A stretch of 41,496 nt of DNA from Planctomycetaceae bacterium (GCA_029259815.1 JAJDEJ010000215.1:1-41496); one strand, 5' to 3'. Counted from the stretch's first letter, positions 16,932 to 25,883 are shown. Made by a program: numbers and translations. The notes: generated by a model not told the origin, from the sequence alone.

Positions 16932-19400
16932 ATGCAGAATTCTTGGCAGATGCTCGTGTACGTGTTGGTCCTGTCCGTGGGATTTGATGTTGCAGGTCTT
17001 TACGCGGATACCCCGTCGTGGTCCGGTCCTTCGAAATACCGAGTACTCGTCGAAGTTCCCGCCATCGACCTTGGTGATCGCGATCAAGATGTTTCTGTCG
17101 CGTCGGTGCCGATCGATTTTCCCCTGCTGCTCCAACAACAGCAGTTGCCGGGACAGTTCGACCCATCCTCTCTTCATGTTCACCAGTATGATCCTGACAG
17201 CGGGCAGGTGCTTCGATTTGAAGATGGCAGTTTCGCCGCTGATCCACACGATTGTCCCTGCCGATTCGACGACGAACTCTCGCCAAACAGTGATTTGAGC
17301 CGCGTTGGCTCAGCGGTCGAGAGTAAGAATGGACTCGTCAGGAGTTCACAAACTCCCCGCAAGGCGCGGCTGTTCAATCGCGAGCCCGCTTCCACAAGAG
17401 GAACCGTTGTTTGGACTCATACCCAATCGTCGAATTCGAAATCGACGTATGCGATTTACTTCGAACTGATTGACGATTCCGCCAGCATTCCTGTGGGACC
17501 GGCTCCGTGGATCGGGGATGTCGATGTTCTACGACGTGCAGAAGGCGAGTCGCTTGGAGGGTTCGCACATTTCACGCTGGCGACCGGTGATTTGAACGGT
17601 GACGGACTGTTCGATCTCGTGGCAGGCACGGAAAAAGGCGACCTGATGTGGTTCCCCAACCGAGGCTCTGTCGGGCGACCCCGCTTCGTCGGATGTTATT
17701 TGCCTGAAGACCAACACGGTCCGATTGACTGCGGCTGGTATGCTGCGCCGTTCGTCTATGACTGGGATTCTGACGGCCTGCCCGATCTGTTGATCGGCAC
17801 GAGGACGAATGTGATCGTGTGGTGGCAGAACACGGGGACACCTCTCACTCCAAAATGGGAGCATGTTGGCTTTGTCCAGGCAGACGGCAAACCATTGGCC
17901 GTCCCTGAATCACCGGTGGACGAAGATGAACACGGTATTTTCAAGGTCGATTATTACAATCAACCCTGGGTTGGTGATTTCAATGGCGACGAACTGGTCG
18001 ACATCGTCACAGGAGGCTACACCACCGGACGAATCTTTCTGTTTGCAGGGACAGGCCGCGACGCAGACGGAATTCCGACGCTCGCTCCGCCCACTCCCAT
18101 CGAAGCCGACGGGCAACCCATCGATACTGTCTGGGCGGCGGCTCCGCTGATCCACGACTTCGATCACGACGGGCTGCCCGATGTAATGACTGGGACCTGG
18201 TTCTGGACCGGCATCCATCGCAAGCCGCTTCCGGGAGAAGGCGAGTTCCTCGCCTATTATGCGAATGTTGGCACTCAAACAGATCCTCAGTTCACGCGAC
18301 GTCCGTTTCCGAAAGTGGGAGACTTTCCGAACGGTCAGATCGCTCGACCGAGTGCTGACGATTTCAACGCCGACGGTTTGGTCGATCTCCTCGTGAATGA
18401 CAGTGGCGGCAACGTCTATTCGTTTATCAATGTCGGAAGTCCACAGTCTCCCCAGTGGGATGTTCGCTCAACGCCGCTGACGATTCCCTGGGGTTTCGCC
18501 AAAGATCTTGATGTTTCGGTCAGTACCGCAGATCTCGATGGGGATGAGGCTCCGGAATTTCTTGTCGGCAATCAGGTGCAGACCCTTCGAGGGGGCGTTC
18601 ACGCGCCGTCCAGTGAACGCCGTGGCATCGCGAACGTGGGAGGTCGGCCAATCGATCACACCGGACCTGGCTACGGAGATGCCTATCACTACACTTGGCT
18701 CGCCGACTGGAATGACGACGGGCGTGCCGATCTTTTGTGGGGAACGCAGCAGGGGAATATCTACCTGCACCTCAAATCCGATTCCAATGACGCCACATCA
18801 TTTGAAGAGGGAGAACTCCTCAGACTGAGCACGGGTCAAGCCCTTCGAGTCGGACCTCCAGTGATGCAATCCCCCGCTGAAGCGAAGGATTTCACTGTTC
18901 TCCAGGGTTCACGAATTCTGCTTGCGACTGAAGATTTTGACCGAGATGGTTTGCTCGACCTGATGGTCTCTGAAACCTACGGCAATCTGTGGTTCTTTCG
19001 TCGCGAAAAAATCGATGGTCGCTTAACACTTGCACCGGGAATCCTGCTCGCCAAACTCCCGAGACGGACGGAATCCCTCGTTTTCGACGACTGGGATCGC
19101 GACGGCAAGCCCGACCTGCTGCTCGGTGGCCCGCCGGATCAACCCGTTCAAGTCTTATTGAACCGCAGCACGGAAGACCAACCTGCTCTCGACGCTCCAG
19201 AGAACATCCCCGGCCTCCCGTACGTCTTCTGGGGAGCGAAACCTCGTGTCGTTGATTGGAATCGCGATGGCGATGTAGACATACTCATCCAGAGTGAGTT
19301 TTTTTCTTTCTTTGCAGAACGCTCGTTCCTCGAACATGGATATCGACGTGCTTCATTCGTTTCCGACGCGAATCAAAAATTATTGATTCAAAGCCGATGA
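16932..19400 (+). CDS. Exported FG-GAP/VCBS protein with ten calcium-binding repeats
   Basis: 822 residues; signal peptide in the first 25 or so (hydrophobic MLVYVLVLSVGF, then LYADT). About 190 residues of mostly beta-type sequence precede the propeller part. Ten repeats of DxDxDGxxD type follow, among them DLNGDGLFDLVAG, DWDSDGLPDLLIG, DFNGDELVDIVTG, DFDHDGLPDVMTG, DFNADGLVDLLVN, DLDGDEAPEFLVG, DWNDDGRADLLWG, DFDRDGLLDLMVS, DWDRDGKPDLLLG and DWNRDGDVDILIQ. Ten exceeds a single seven-bladed propeller, suggesting a larger or double propeller. No enzyme motif was found. A likely role is calcium-dependent binding of a glycan or surface, or a lyase-like activity as for rhamnogalacturonan lyases. 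Last of the cluster; 58 bp after the previous gene. Confidence 0.85.
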   Translation: MQNSWQMLVYVLVLSVGFDVAGLYADTPSWSGPSKYRVLVEVPAIDLGDRDQDVSVASVPIDFPLLLQQQQLPGQFDPSSLHVHQYDPDSGQVLRFEDGSFAADPHDCPCRFDDELSPNSDLSRVGSAVESKNGLVRSSQTPRKARLFNREPASTRGTVVWTHTQSSNSKSTYAIYFELIDDSASIPVGPAPWIGDVDVLRRAEGESLGGFAHFTLATGDLNGDGLFDLVAGTEKGDLMWFPNRGSVGRPRFVGCYLPEDQHGPIDCGWYAAPFVYDWDSDGLPDLLIGTRTNVIVWWQNTGTPLTPKWEHVGFVQADGKPLAVPESPVDEDEHGIFKVDYYNQPWVGDFNGDELVDIVTGGYTTGRIFLFAGTGRDADGIPTLAPPTPIEADGQPIDTVWAAAPLIHDFDHDGLPDVMTGTWFWTGIHRKPLPGEGEFLAYYANVGTQTDPQFTRRPFPKVGDFPNGQIARPSADDFNADGLVDLLVNDSGGNVYSFINVGSPQSPQWDVRSTPLTIPWGFAKDLDVSVSTADLDGDEAPEFLVGNQVQTLRGGVHAPSSERRGIANVGGRPIDHTGPGYGDAYHYTWLADWNDDGRADLLWGTQQGNIYLHLKSDSNDATSFEEGELLRLSTGQALRVGPPVMQSPAEAKDFTVLQGSRILLATEDFDRDGLLDLMVSETYGNLWFFRREKIDGRLTLAPGILLAKLPRRTESLVFDDWDRDGKPDLLLGGPPDQPVQVLLNRSTEDQPALDAPENIPGLPYVFWGAKPRVVDWNRDGDVDILIQSEFFSFFAERSFLEHGYRRASFVSDANQKLLIQSR

Positions 19401-19518
19401 GGTGAATGAACTCAGCTGGCTTGTGAGTCCATCGAAAGTCTCGCTGGGACACAATGCATGCGACAAGGGACACAGTCACTAATCGAGAATGACGATCCAT
19501 GCGCCGGAACGAGAATCC

Positions 19519-20436
19519 TCACTGATCAGACGACGACTCTTTGCGTTTAGCTCGCTGGTAGTGCTCTTCCATTTCTACGAGAGTCGCGTCATTGATCTTC
19601 TTGCCTTCGGCTGACAGGCCCTGCTCGATCGCCTGAAATCGATGGGAAAACTTCCGGTTACTGCGACGCAGAGCCTCTTCGGGGTTGATGCCCCAACGGC
19701 GAGCGATGTTGGCCATCACGAACAGCACGTCGCCAAGTTCGTCTTCGATGCGATCTCGACGGGCCGGGTCGTCGATGGAGTCATCGGCGACGTGCTCGCC
19801 TTCGACGGACGCCTGAACCTTGGGCAGGGCACAATCGGGAGACAGTTCGTGTTCAAGTTCGTCTAGTTCTTCCTGAAGTTTGTCGAACAACATGAGCCGG
19901 TGCGGGAAGTCGTAGCCCACACGAGCAGCACGTTTGGTGAGTCGTGCTGCTCTGGCGAGCGCCGGCAGGTCGACCGGGATGCCGTCAAGAACCGAGTCAC
20001 GTTCCTTCTCTTTTGATTTCGCGGCGTCCCAATGAGCATGGACGTCTCCCGGAGTCTCTGCGTGTGCGTCGCCGAAGACGTGTGGGTGACGACGGATCAT
20101 TTTTTCGGTAATGCGGTCAATGACTGCAATCAAGCCAAAGCGTCCTTCATCCGCAGCGATTTGGGCGTCGAGGACGACCTGAAGTAACAGATCTCCAAGT
20201 TCCTCTGAGATCGCATCGTTGTCGTTCGCATCGATGGCTTCGAGCAGTTCGTACGTCTCTTCCAGGGTGTAGGGCTTGATGCTGGCGAGTGTCTGTTCGC
20301 GGTCCCACGGGCAGCCCTCGGGGGACCGGAGTTTGGCGATGACTTCGACAAATCGGGTGAAGGACGCGGCGATGTCATCTCGTGGCGGGGGTGTGCCGGG
20401 GGATGGAAGATCTGTGAGGTCGTTCATGTCGCTCAT
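19519..20436 (-). CDS. mazG: Nucleoside triphosphate pyrophosphohydrolase MazG
   Basis: 305 residues, longer than the roughly 260 of Escherichia coli because of an N-terminal extension of about 25 residues and a linker around 205-225. MazG hydrolyses (d)NTPs to NMP and pyrophosphate, a house-cleaning role. Two tandem MazG domains are visible: the first with [12 protein letters not shown], the acidic [11 protein letters not shown] and [17 protein letters not shown] helices; the second with [13 protein letters not shown] and [19 protein letters not shown]. The EExxE and ExxD metal-binding sets are intact. It is on the same strand as nadE and 89 bp downstream of it, separated by a two-hairpin element, so co-transcription with nadE is possible. 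Confidence 0.95.
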   Translation of the reverse strand: MSDMNDLTDLPSPGTPPPRDDIAASFTRFVEVIAKLRSPEGCPWDREQTLASIKPYTLEETYELLEAIDANDNDAISEELGDLLLQVVLDAQIAADEGRFGLIAVIDRITEKMIRRHPHVFGDAHAETPGDVHAHWDAAKSKEKERDSVLDGIPVDLPALARAARLTKRAARVGYDFPHRLMLFDKLQEELDELEHELSPDCALPKVQASVEGEHVADDSIDDPARRDRIEDELGDVLFVMANIARRWGINPEEALRRSNRKFSHRFQAIEQGLSAEGKKINDATLVEMEEHYQRAKRKESSSDQ

Positions 20437-20473
20437 GATAACAGCACTTTATTGGGGCCGTCTTTCTTTCCAA

Positions 20474-20513
20474 GCCGACAACTCTGTTGTCGTTCGACGG
20501 CAGAGCCGTCGGC
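20474..20513. repeat. Two tandem perfect hairpins between nadE and mazG
   Basis: CGACAAC-TCT-GTTGTCG (20476-20492) and CGACGGC-AGA-GCCGTCG (20495-20511) stand 2 bp apart, each a 7-bp perfect stem with a complementary 3-nt loop (TCT against AGA). The outer GCCGAC and GTCGGC can also pair, giving an alternative cruciform. There is no T-run on the minus strand, so a terminator role is doubtful. It looks like a REP- or BIME-type intergenic unit, or an intercistronic RNA structure. Confidence 0.6.
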
Positions 20514-20525
20514 TTCGGACGCGTG

Positions 20526-22187
20526 TTACGTATTGACGTCGATACGGGCGGCCATGGGCATGCGGCGGCCGCTGCCAAAGGCGCGTTCCGAGAGTTTGAT
20601 GCCGGGGGGCATTTGACGGCGTTTGAATTCATTGCGGTCCACTCGCGCGGCGACCCAGCGGACGGTCTCGGGCGGGAACTTCTCGCAGAGAGTGGCGACG
20701 GATTCTTCGTGCTCGATCAAGCCTTCAAGGATGTCATCGAGGAGCGGATAGGGTGGGAGCGTGTCCTGATCAACCTGATCAGGAGCGAGTTCCGCGCTGG
20801 GGGGCTTGTTGATGATGTGGTCTGGAATCAACTCACGACCGGCAAGGACATTGATGTGCTTCGAGACGGCGTAGACATCCCGCTTGAGGAGGTCGCAAAG
20901 CACCGCGAAACCGCCCGCCATGTCACCGTAGAGTGTGCAGTAGCCGACTGCGAGCTCGCTTTTGTTGCCCGTCGCGAGTGCCAACCACCCATAGTGGTTG
21001 CTGCGGACCATGACCATCGCACCTCGGATGCGAGCCTGCAGGTTCTGGTCGGCGAGGCCAGCCGGTTGCAAAGCGAGATCGTCGCCAATGATTGTTGTCT
21101 GCTCGTAAGCAGCATGCACGCCATCGATCGGGATGATCTCCCAGTCGATGCCGAGATTCTCTGCCAGGACGCGCGCATCATCGACGCTGTGATCGCTGCT
21201 GTATCGGGAGGGCATGAGGAGCGCATGGACGTTTGATGCGCCGACCGCGCGCGCGGCAATGCAGGCGGCAAGTGCACTGTCGATACCGCCAGAGAGGCCG
21301 AGGACACAGTCGGTGAACCCACACTTTCGCATGTAGTCGCCCAACCCGAGTGTCAGAGCATCGAGTAACAGGTCTTCGCGTGCGGGTTCGTTTGGAGGGA
21401 GAGGTGAGTCCCAGTGCTCCGTGTCGACAACTTGGATGCCTGTTTCAAAGCCCGGAAGTTGAGTGACGAGTTGCCCCGACTCGTTGAGCACAAGACTGTG
21501 ACCATCGAACACAAGGTCATCATTCCCGCCGACCTGATTGACGAACAACAAGGGCTTGCCGTGTGTGACAGCATGCGGACGGAGGATATTGAGCCGGCGT
21601 TGGGGCTTGCTGATCTCGAACGGACTGGCCGAGAGATTGATGAGCAGATCAACACCCTGCTCGACCAGCCTCACAATGGGATCGAGACGTTGACACGGGT
21701 CCTGGTGATAGAACGTCTCAGGGTCACCCCACCAGGCGTCCTCGCAGATATGTACGCCGAGTCGCAGGCCACCGAACTCAATGGGTGAGACATTGTCCGC
21801 CTCCCGGAAGTACCGCTGCTCGTCGAAAACGTCATAGTTGGGGAGGAGATATTTATGAATCGTGGTCTGAATCGCTCCGCCTTGCAGCAGACTGACACCG
21901 TTGGCGATCTGGCCAGCCGGGACGCCTCGCAGGGTCGGATGACCGACGAGGACGCCCAGAGTTGGATCCAGTATTCCCGCCAGCGTCTCGACGGCTCGAT
22001 CACAGGCTTCGACAAAACCATCGCGGAGCAGAAGGTCTTTGGGGGGATAGCCGCAGATGATGAGTTCGGATGTTACCAACAAATGAGCTTCTGCAGCGTA
22101 TGCTTCTTGGGCGGCGGTGATGATCAACTCGGCGTTGCCGGTCAGGTCACCGACAACTGGATTCAACTGGGCAAGGGCAATTTTCAT
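20526..22187 (-). CDS. nadE: Glutamine-dependent NAD+ synthetase
   Basis: 553 residues, the usual length of the two-domain enzyme that converts deamido-NAD (nicotinic acid adenine dinucleotide) to NAD with ATP and glutamine ammonia, last step of NAD biosynthesis. N-terminal nitrilase-like amidase (about 1-265): the triad is E41 ([13 protein letters not shown]), K112 ([14 protein letters not shown]) and C148 ([11 protein letters not shown]). C-terminal ATP-dependent synthetase (about 280-553): P-loop SGGIDS at 299-304, [16 protein letters not shown], and [22 protein letters not shown]. All key residues are intact. It is the first gene of a minus-strand pair with mazG and divergent from the small membrane protein gene at 22456. 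Confidence 0.97.
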   Translation of the reverse strand: MKIALAQLNPVVGDLTGNAELIITAAQEAYAAEAHLLVTSELIICGYPPKDLLLRDGFVEACDRAVETLAGILDPTLGVLVGHPTLRGVPAGQIANGVSLLQGGAIQTTIHKYLLPNYDVFDEQRYFREADNVSPIEFGGLRLGVHICEDAWWGDPETFYHQDPCQRLDPIVRLVEQGVDLLINLSASPFEISKPQRRLNILRPHAVTHGKPLLFVNQVGGNDDLVFDGHSLVLNESGQLVTQLPGFETGIQVVDTEHWDSPLPPNEPAREDLLLDALTLGLGDYMRKCGFTDCVLGLSGGIDSALAACIAARAVGASNVHALLMPSRYSSDHSVDDARVLAENLGIDWEIIPIDGVHAAYEQTTIIGDDLALQPAGLADQNLQARIRGAMVMVRSNHYGWLALATGNKSELAVGYCTLYGDMAGGFAVLCDLLKRDVYAVSKHINVLAGRELIPDHIINKPPSAELAPDQVDQDTLPPYPLLDDILEGLIEHEESVATLCEKFPPETVRWVAARVDRNEFKRRQMPPGIKLSERAFGSGRRMPMAARIDVNT

Positions 22188-22455
22188 GGTGAGTCAGAAT
22201 GTACACATGCGATGCGTTTTGGTGTGGGGCTGACATCATTCCTGTCGGATGAGCGTAGGCCATGACAGATAACCGGTACAAGCTCGACAGCCGGACCCAC
22301 ACTTGAAGGATCAAAACGTGTCAATCGTAAGATTCCGTTTGACAGGATTGATGGTCGACCTACATTTCGGTGGTCACAAGGGTCTACCCAGAATTGGACG
22401 TCGATGGACGCCCGCCCGAGGGACCGAAGGCCATCGACTGACTCCAGGTGTCGAA

Positions 22456-22827
22456 ATGTCCCAGCGCCGACAATATCAAGATCCAGACAATCGCCCCGTG
22501 GTGAGTGTCTGTACCATCTTGATTCTGAGCGGATTTCTGATTGGCTTGGCCACGAGCAATCAAGTCGCGAGTGATTTGCGGGTCTATTTGTACTCATCCG
22601 GCTTCTTGGGCATCCTCTCATTTCTGGCCTTGGATCATGTGCGAAATCGACGTCGTTTACAGGCGGAAGCGGTCGAGCAGATGTTGGTCGAGGAACGTTT
22701 GGAGCGGCATGTGGGCAGTTGCACGAGTTTGAGCGACCTGCGTCGTGACTCCAAAGATTTCCAGGACACCGAAGAGTTAGATGCGATCCCCGAAGACTCA
22801 ACGGCTGCGATGCCGGTCGCCAGTTGA
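22456..22827 (+). CDS. Small membrane protein of unknown function
   Basis: 123 residues starting at the ATG at 22456, 4 nt after an AGGTG-type ribosome-binding site; the open frame upstream lacks a better start. Two membrane helices are evident, VVSVCTILILSGFLIGLA (about 15-32) and VYLYSSGFLGILSFLAL (about 43-59), followed by a basic and acidic cytoplasmic tail with a helical segment (RNRRRLQAEAVEQMLVEERLE). I do not recognise a family. A strong hairpin starts 3 bp after its stop codon, supporting a real transcription unit. The 268 bp before it are shared with the divergent nadE. Confidence 0.55.
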   Translation: MSQRRQYQDPDNRPVVSVCTILILSGFLIGLATSNQVASDLRVYLYSSGFLGILSFLALDHVRNRRRLQAEAVEQMLVEERLERHVGSCTSLSDLRRDSKDFQDTEELDAIPEDSTAAMPVAS

Positions 22828-22829
22828 GC

Positions 22830-22875
22830 CAATCTGCGTGATTCTCGATCACGACGGTCGAGGAAACGCAGATTG
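22830..22875 (+). terminator. Large hairpin, probable terminator or processing site
   Basis: CAATCTGCGT (22830-22839) pairs perfectly with ACGCAGATTG (22866-22875), and inside it CTCGA (22844-22848) pairs with TCGAG (22858-22862). It begins 3 bp after the stop codon of the small membrane protein gene. Only a short T-poor sequence follows, so it is not a textbook rho-independent terminator. Confidence 0.55.
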
Positions 22876-22970
22876 ATTCTACGAGTCTGGACACGGACGA
22901 TCGCGCGGACGTAATCTGGACGCGTCAATGAACTCGCCACTGTGAAGTTTCATGAGAGCTTGTCAGAAAC

Positions 22971-22978
22971 AAGGAGGT
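22971..22978 (+). promoter_or_regulatory. Strong Shine-Dalgarno setting a GTG start
   Basis: AAGGAGGT, a near-perfect anti-SD match, lies 6 nt before the GTG at 22985. The in-frame ATG at 22952 lies upstream of it and so is unlikely to be used. Confidence 0.85.
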
Positions 22979-22984
22979 CATCAC

Positions 22985-23908
22985 GTGCGACAACTTTCGC
23001 GATTGGCTGGCAGTGCGCTGCTTTCTATCACACTCTTTTCGCATTCTTTCTTGTCAGCGGATGACACGACACGTGATGTGAAGACCCTGGTTGTGGTCGA
23101 TCGACATGCGATCACGAGCGCTGACCTTGACCTCAAGTGTCTCGTACGAGGGATTGCGAAGGAGCACCGAGATTCGATACGCCAGCAACTGCTCGAGCGA
23201 CTGGTCGACGAACGCTTGATCTCGGATTTTTTGAGAAGCCGTCGTGTGCAGGCCAGTCCCGTTGCGATTGATGCTCAAATCGAGCTTCTCAATTCTCTCA
23301 TCCGTCGTCGTGGTGACGACCCGACAGAATTGCTGAGCCAGTTGGGATTCACCGAGGACCAACTGAGACAGGTGCTGTCATTATCGATCGCCTGGAATGC
23401 TTACGTCGTTCAAGTTGTGACGGACAAGCAGTTGCGGGACAAGTTCGAAGCTCACCGACGAGAGTGGGATGGGACGCAAGTGCGAGCAAGACACATTGTT
23501 CTCAAGGTCCCAGCTGATGCGACAGACGAAGCTTGGAGTGAGGTGGAAGGAACTCTGACTCAGCTGCGGCAGCAGATCACATCCGGAAGCGTGACGTTCA
23601 CCGAAGCGGCTCAGAAGACCTCAGAAAGTCCAAGTGCTTCCGCAGGTGGCGATGTCGGCTTCTTCCCCTACCGTGGAACAATGTCTTCAGCCTTCGCTGA
23701 CGCGGCATTCGCTCTGCAACAGGGAGAGATCAGCGAACCGGTTCGCACATCCGTGGGAGTGCACCTCATTGAAGTGACAGACGAACAGCCCGGTCAGCTG
23801 AGCCTGGAAGATGTACGGACTACGGTGTTGGATCGAATTTCACAAGAAATGTGGGACAAGCAAGTCGCCCAATTGCGGGCTGACGCATCGATCCAATGGA
23901 GCGAGTGA
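22985..23908 (+). CDS. Exported PpiC-type (parvulin) peptidyl-prolyl isomerase, SurA-like
   Basis: 307 residues from a GTG start supported by a strong ribosome-binding site. Signal peptide about 1-24 (LAGSALLSITLFSHSFLSA). About 25-155 is a helical chaperone-like part as in SurA/PrsA: LVVVDRHAITSADLDL, QQLLERLVDERLI and LLSQLGFTEDQLRQ. Residues about 170-275 are the parvulin domain: VRARHIVLKVP, FTEAAQKTSESPSASAGGDVGFF (in two parts), FADAAFALQQGEISEPVRTSVGVHLIEV. The expected role is cis-trans isomerisation of proline bonds and holding of unfolded proteins in the periplasm. It is convergent with the next gene, 32 bp away. Confidence 0.9.
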   Translation: MRQLSRLAGSALLSITLFSHSFLSADDTTRDVKTLVVVDRHAITSADLDLKCLVRGIAKEHRDSIRQQLLERLVDERLISDFLRSRRVQASPVAIDAQIELLNSLIRRRGDDPTELLSQLGFTEDQLRQVLSLSIAWNAYVVQVVTDKQLRDKFEAHRREWDGTQVRARHIVLKVPADATDEAWSEVEGTLTQLRQQITSGSVTFTEAAQKTSESPSASAGGDVGFFPYRGTMSSAFADAAFALQQGEISEPVRTSVGVHLIEVTDEQPGQLSLEDVRTTVLDRISQEMWDKQVAQLRADASIQWSE

Positions 23909-23940
23909 GCGGTCTCAACGCTCTCAGCGTGACGACTCTA

Positions 23941-24828
23941 TCACGTCTCAGGGCTGCTGGAAGTTTTTAGCCGTTCATCAATCCAAGTTGGGTCGACAAA
24001 TCTTCGCAAGAGCCAGCGAAGCGTCTGTTCGAGCTTGGCAGCGGTCTCCTGTCGTTGCTCGTCGGTCAGCGATTCCTGCCAGACGATGCCCATGGGTGTA
24101 ACCTCTAAAGGCCAAGCCTGCTGTCGGGCGACGCCGTTCAGCCGTTCCTGGAGCCGATTCCCCCAAACAATGCCAAACATGTTGCGATAGTCGTCCCAGA
24201 GTTGATCAATGGGCGACAGTGTCGAGAGACGATTTCGGCTTTGCACACGAGCCATCATTGCAGCCCCCCCAAGGGCCAATCCGGCCATCTGGCGTGCCAG
24301 TCCTGTCTGAAGTCCCTCAGGTGCGACGGTGGACAGAGGAGCGACGAGCAGGCAGAGAGCAACTGCATACAAGCATGCAGATGCCCAGAATTTTGTGCCC
24401 ACGTAGTTCCCGGCTCCCATCAAGAGGATCAGGACGAAACCGATTAACTGTGGGACTTCCAGTTGAAAGCTCCCCGCTCTGAGGTCGCTGCCCCACACGG
24501 TCAGCATGGGCCAGCCAAGCACGGCAAGCATCGGCAGCATGACAAACCACGTCCACGCCGCCGCTCCTGGACGTCGTGCCCCGAGCACTGCGATCGCTGG
24601 GCACAAACTCAACAGGACGACTGAATACCACATCAACTCGTCGATTTCGTCAACTCCCGGATTGAGCAATGACCCACCGAGAGTGATCAGCCAAATCAGT
24701 ACGGCTCCCATCGCCCATCGCCAGGCGACGAGGAGTGTCGTCGGCCTCAGTGCCATCGCTGCCGTCGCGATGACTCCAGTCGCAACCATGATCGCCAATG
24801 CGGCAACCGCCGTCAAAATGTTATCCAT
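23941..24828 (-). CDS. Multi-pass membrane protein, conserved, function unknown
   Basis: 295 residues from the ATG at 24828; another ATG at 24864 adds 12 residues and neither has a clear ribosome-binding site. About seven hydrophobic segments are visible between residues 3 and 195 (for example ILTAVAALAIMVATGVIATAAM, VLIWLITLGGSLL and WTWFVMLPMLAVLGW). The last 100 residues are soluble: IDQLWDDYRNMFGIVWGNRLQERLN and a helical C-terminus. I recognise the general pattern from planctomycete genomes but no defined family. It lies tail to tail with the prolyl isomerase gene. Confidence 0.75.
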   Translation of the reverse strand: MDNILTAVAALAIMVATGVIATAAMALRPTTLLVAWRWAMGAVLIWLITLGGSLLNPGVDEIDELMWYSVVLLSLCPAIAVLGARRPGAAAWTWFVMLPMLAVLGWPMLTVWGSDLRAGSFQLEVPQLIGFVLILLMGAGNYVGTKFWASACLYAVALCLLVAPLSTVAPEGLQTGLARQMAGLALGGAAMMARVQSRNRLSTLSPIDQLWDDYRNMFGIVWGNRLQERLNGVARQQAWPLEVTPMGIVWQESLTDEQRQETAAKLEQTLRWLLRRFVDPTWIDERLKTSSSPET

Positions 24829-25204
24829 TGATACGATCGTCAAACTCGACCACGAGTGAAGCATTTTACGACTATCGTACTGCCTCGAAGGTCGTCATCC
24901 CACCGCGACCGAATGCTCTTCGCTGTGTGGCGTTTTCGTTACAGCCAACAGAGCCGAATGGTCGTGCCAGTCACAATCGGTACAACCGAGCGGACTGACT
25001 CGCATCCCCTGTGACTACAGCGATTTCTGCGCTTCGGCGGCGAGAGACCTTTGGGTGCTGGACGAAACAAGAAGCCAGGTGGACCCAATCGTCGTGTGGG
25101 TGGCATCACAAGGTTGGTTTCGATCGACAGGTCTGTGGACAATCGATCGGCCCAGTCACGACGCCCCTCACAAACTCAACCCGGAAAGTCGAGGAGATTT
25201 CAAG
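24829..25204. other. Intergenic region before the cysteine-rich gene
   Basis: 376 bp with no gene I can support. Short open frames here have no recognisable motifs. It must contain the promoter of the cysteine-rich gene and that of the leftward membrane-protein gene, but no consensus -35/-10 pair was found. The last bases carry the GAGGAG ribosome-binding site (25191-25196) of the next gene. Confidence 0.4.
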
Positions 25205-25699
25205 ATGAAGTGGACGACTTTGACTGCTGCTATGGTGATCTGCGCCAGCGTGAACGTCGCTGACGCCGGTCTGTTTGGCGGTCACAGCAAAGGTGGATGT
25301 TGCGCACCAGCTCCGAGCTGTTGCTGCCCGACCGACTGCTGTGCCGATCCCTGCTGTGAGCCCACATGCTGTGCTCCTGCTGCAACATGCTGTGACAATG
25401 GCTGTTGCGACAACGGATGCGGCTGTGCCGCTCCGGCTGCTTGCTGCGACACGGGCTGCAACGATTGTTGCGCTCCGGCACCTTGCTGCGACACCGGCTG
25501 CTGTGATGGCGGTTGCCACGCTGGCCACGGTTGTGGTCACCGGCGAGTTGGGCTCCTGGCCCGTCTTCGCTGCAAGTGGCGCGCCCGTCGCTGCTGCAAG
25601 CCCAGCTGCTGTGCTCCCGCACCGAGCTGCTGCTGCCCGACTGACTGCTGTGCCCCCAGCTGTGCCGCTCCTTGTGGCAACGGCTGCCACAGCTACTGA
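25205..25699 (+). CDS. Small exported cysteine-rich protein (41 Cys in about 143 mature residues)
   Basis: 164 residues from the ATG at 25205, 8 nt after GAGGAG. Signal peptide about 1-22 (WTTLTAAMVICASVNVADA), then GLFGGHSKGG and a tract built of CC, CCC, GC and DNG/DTG steps. The 16-residue unit CCAPAPSCCCPTDCCA occurs near the N-terminus (25298-25345) and again near the C-terminus (25607-25654); the two DNA copies differ at seven places, all synonymous. Between the Cys blocks lies one basic stretch without Cys pairs (GHRRVGLLARLRCKWRARR). About 29% cysteine suggests a disulfide-crosslinked wall or surface protein, or metal binding; planctomycetes are reported to have cysteine-rich wall proteins. 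No defined family was recognised. Strong tandem hairpins follow. Confidence 0.85.
   Translation: MKWTTLTAAMVICASVNVADAGLFGGHSKGGCCAPAPSCCCPTDCCADPCCEPTCCAPAATCCDNGCCDNGCGCAAPAACCDTGCNDCCAPAPCCDTGCCDGGCHAGHGCGHRRVGLLARLRCKWRARRCCKPSCCAPAPSCCCPTDCCAPSCAAPCGNGCHSY
25298..25345 (+). repeat. Internal module repeat, copy 1
   Basis: Encodes the same 16 residues as copy 2 at 25607-25654 (CCAPAPSCCCPTDCCA) with seven synonymous differences. Confidence 0.85.
25607..25654 (+). repeat. Internal module repeat, copy 2
   Basis: Partner of 25298-25345. Identical protein, 41 of 48 bases identical. Confidence 0.85.
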
Positions 25700-25767
25700 G
25701 TCGAACTCAGCAGGGATTCAAACCTGATGTCCGACTGGAACGTCCAACTCTGACATCATGAACACGA

Positions 25768-25793
25768 CCCTGGGGAGGCTTTTCTCCCCAGGG
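25768..25793 (+). terminator. Hairpin after cysteine-rich gene (first of two)
   Basis: CCCTGGGGAG and CTCCCCAGGG form a perfect 10-bp stem with loop GCTTTT. ATCAAATTC follows, without a T-run, so termination may be weak alone. Confidence 0.6.
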
Positions 25794-25838
25794 ATCAAAT
25801 TCACAACAAGCCGAATCCTGCAATACGACTGAACGACA

Positions 25839-25883
25839 AACAGGTGTCGAGCCTCCTTGGTTCGACACCTGTTCTTTTTCTTT
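25839..25883 (+). terminator. Rho-independent terminator (second hairpin)
   Basis: AACAGGTGTCGA (25839-25850) and TCGACACCTGTT (25862-25873) form a perfect 12-bp stem, followed by CTTTTTCTTT. This is a textbook terminator for the cysteine-rich gene. Confidence 0.9.

Noticed and set aside
25106-25690. Antisense Ala/Thr-rich frame of 194 codons
   Set aside because: Produced by the Cys and Ala codons of the cysteine-rich gene read backwards.
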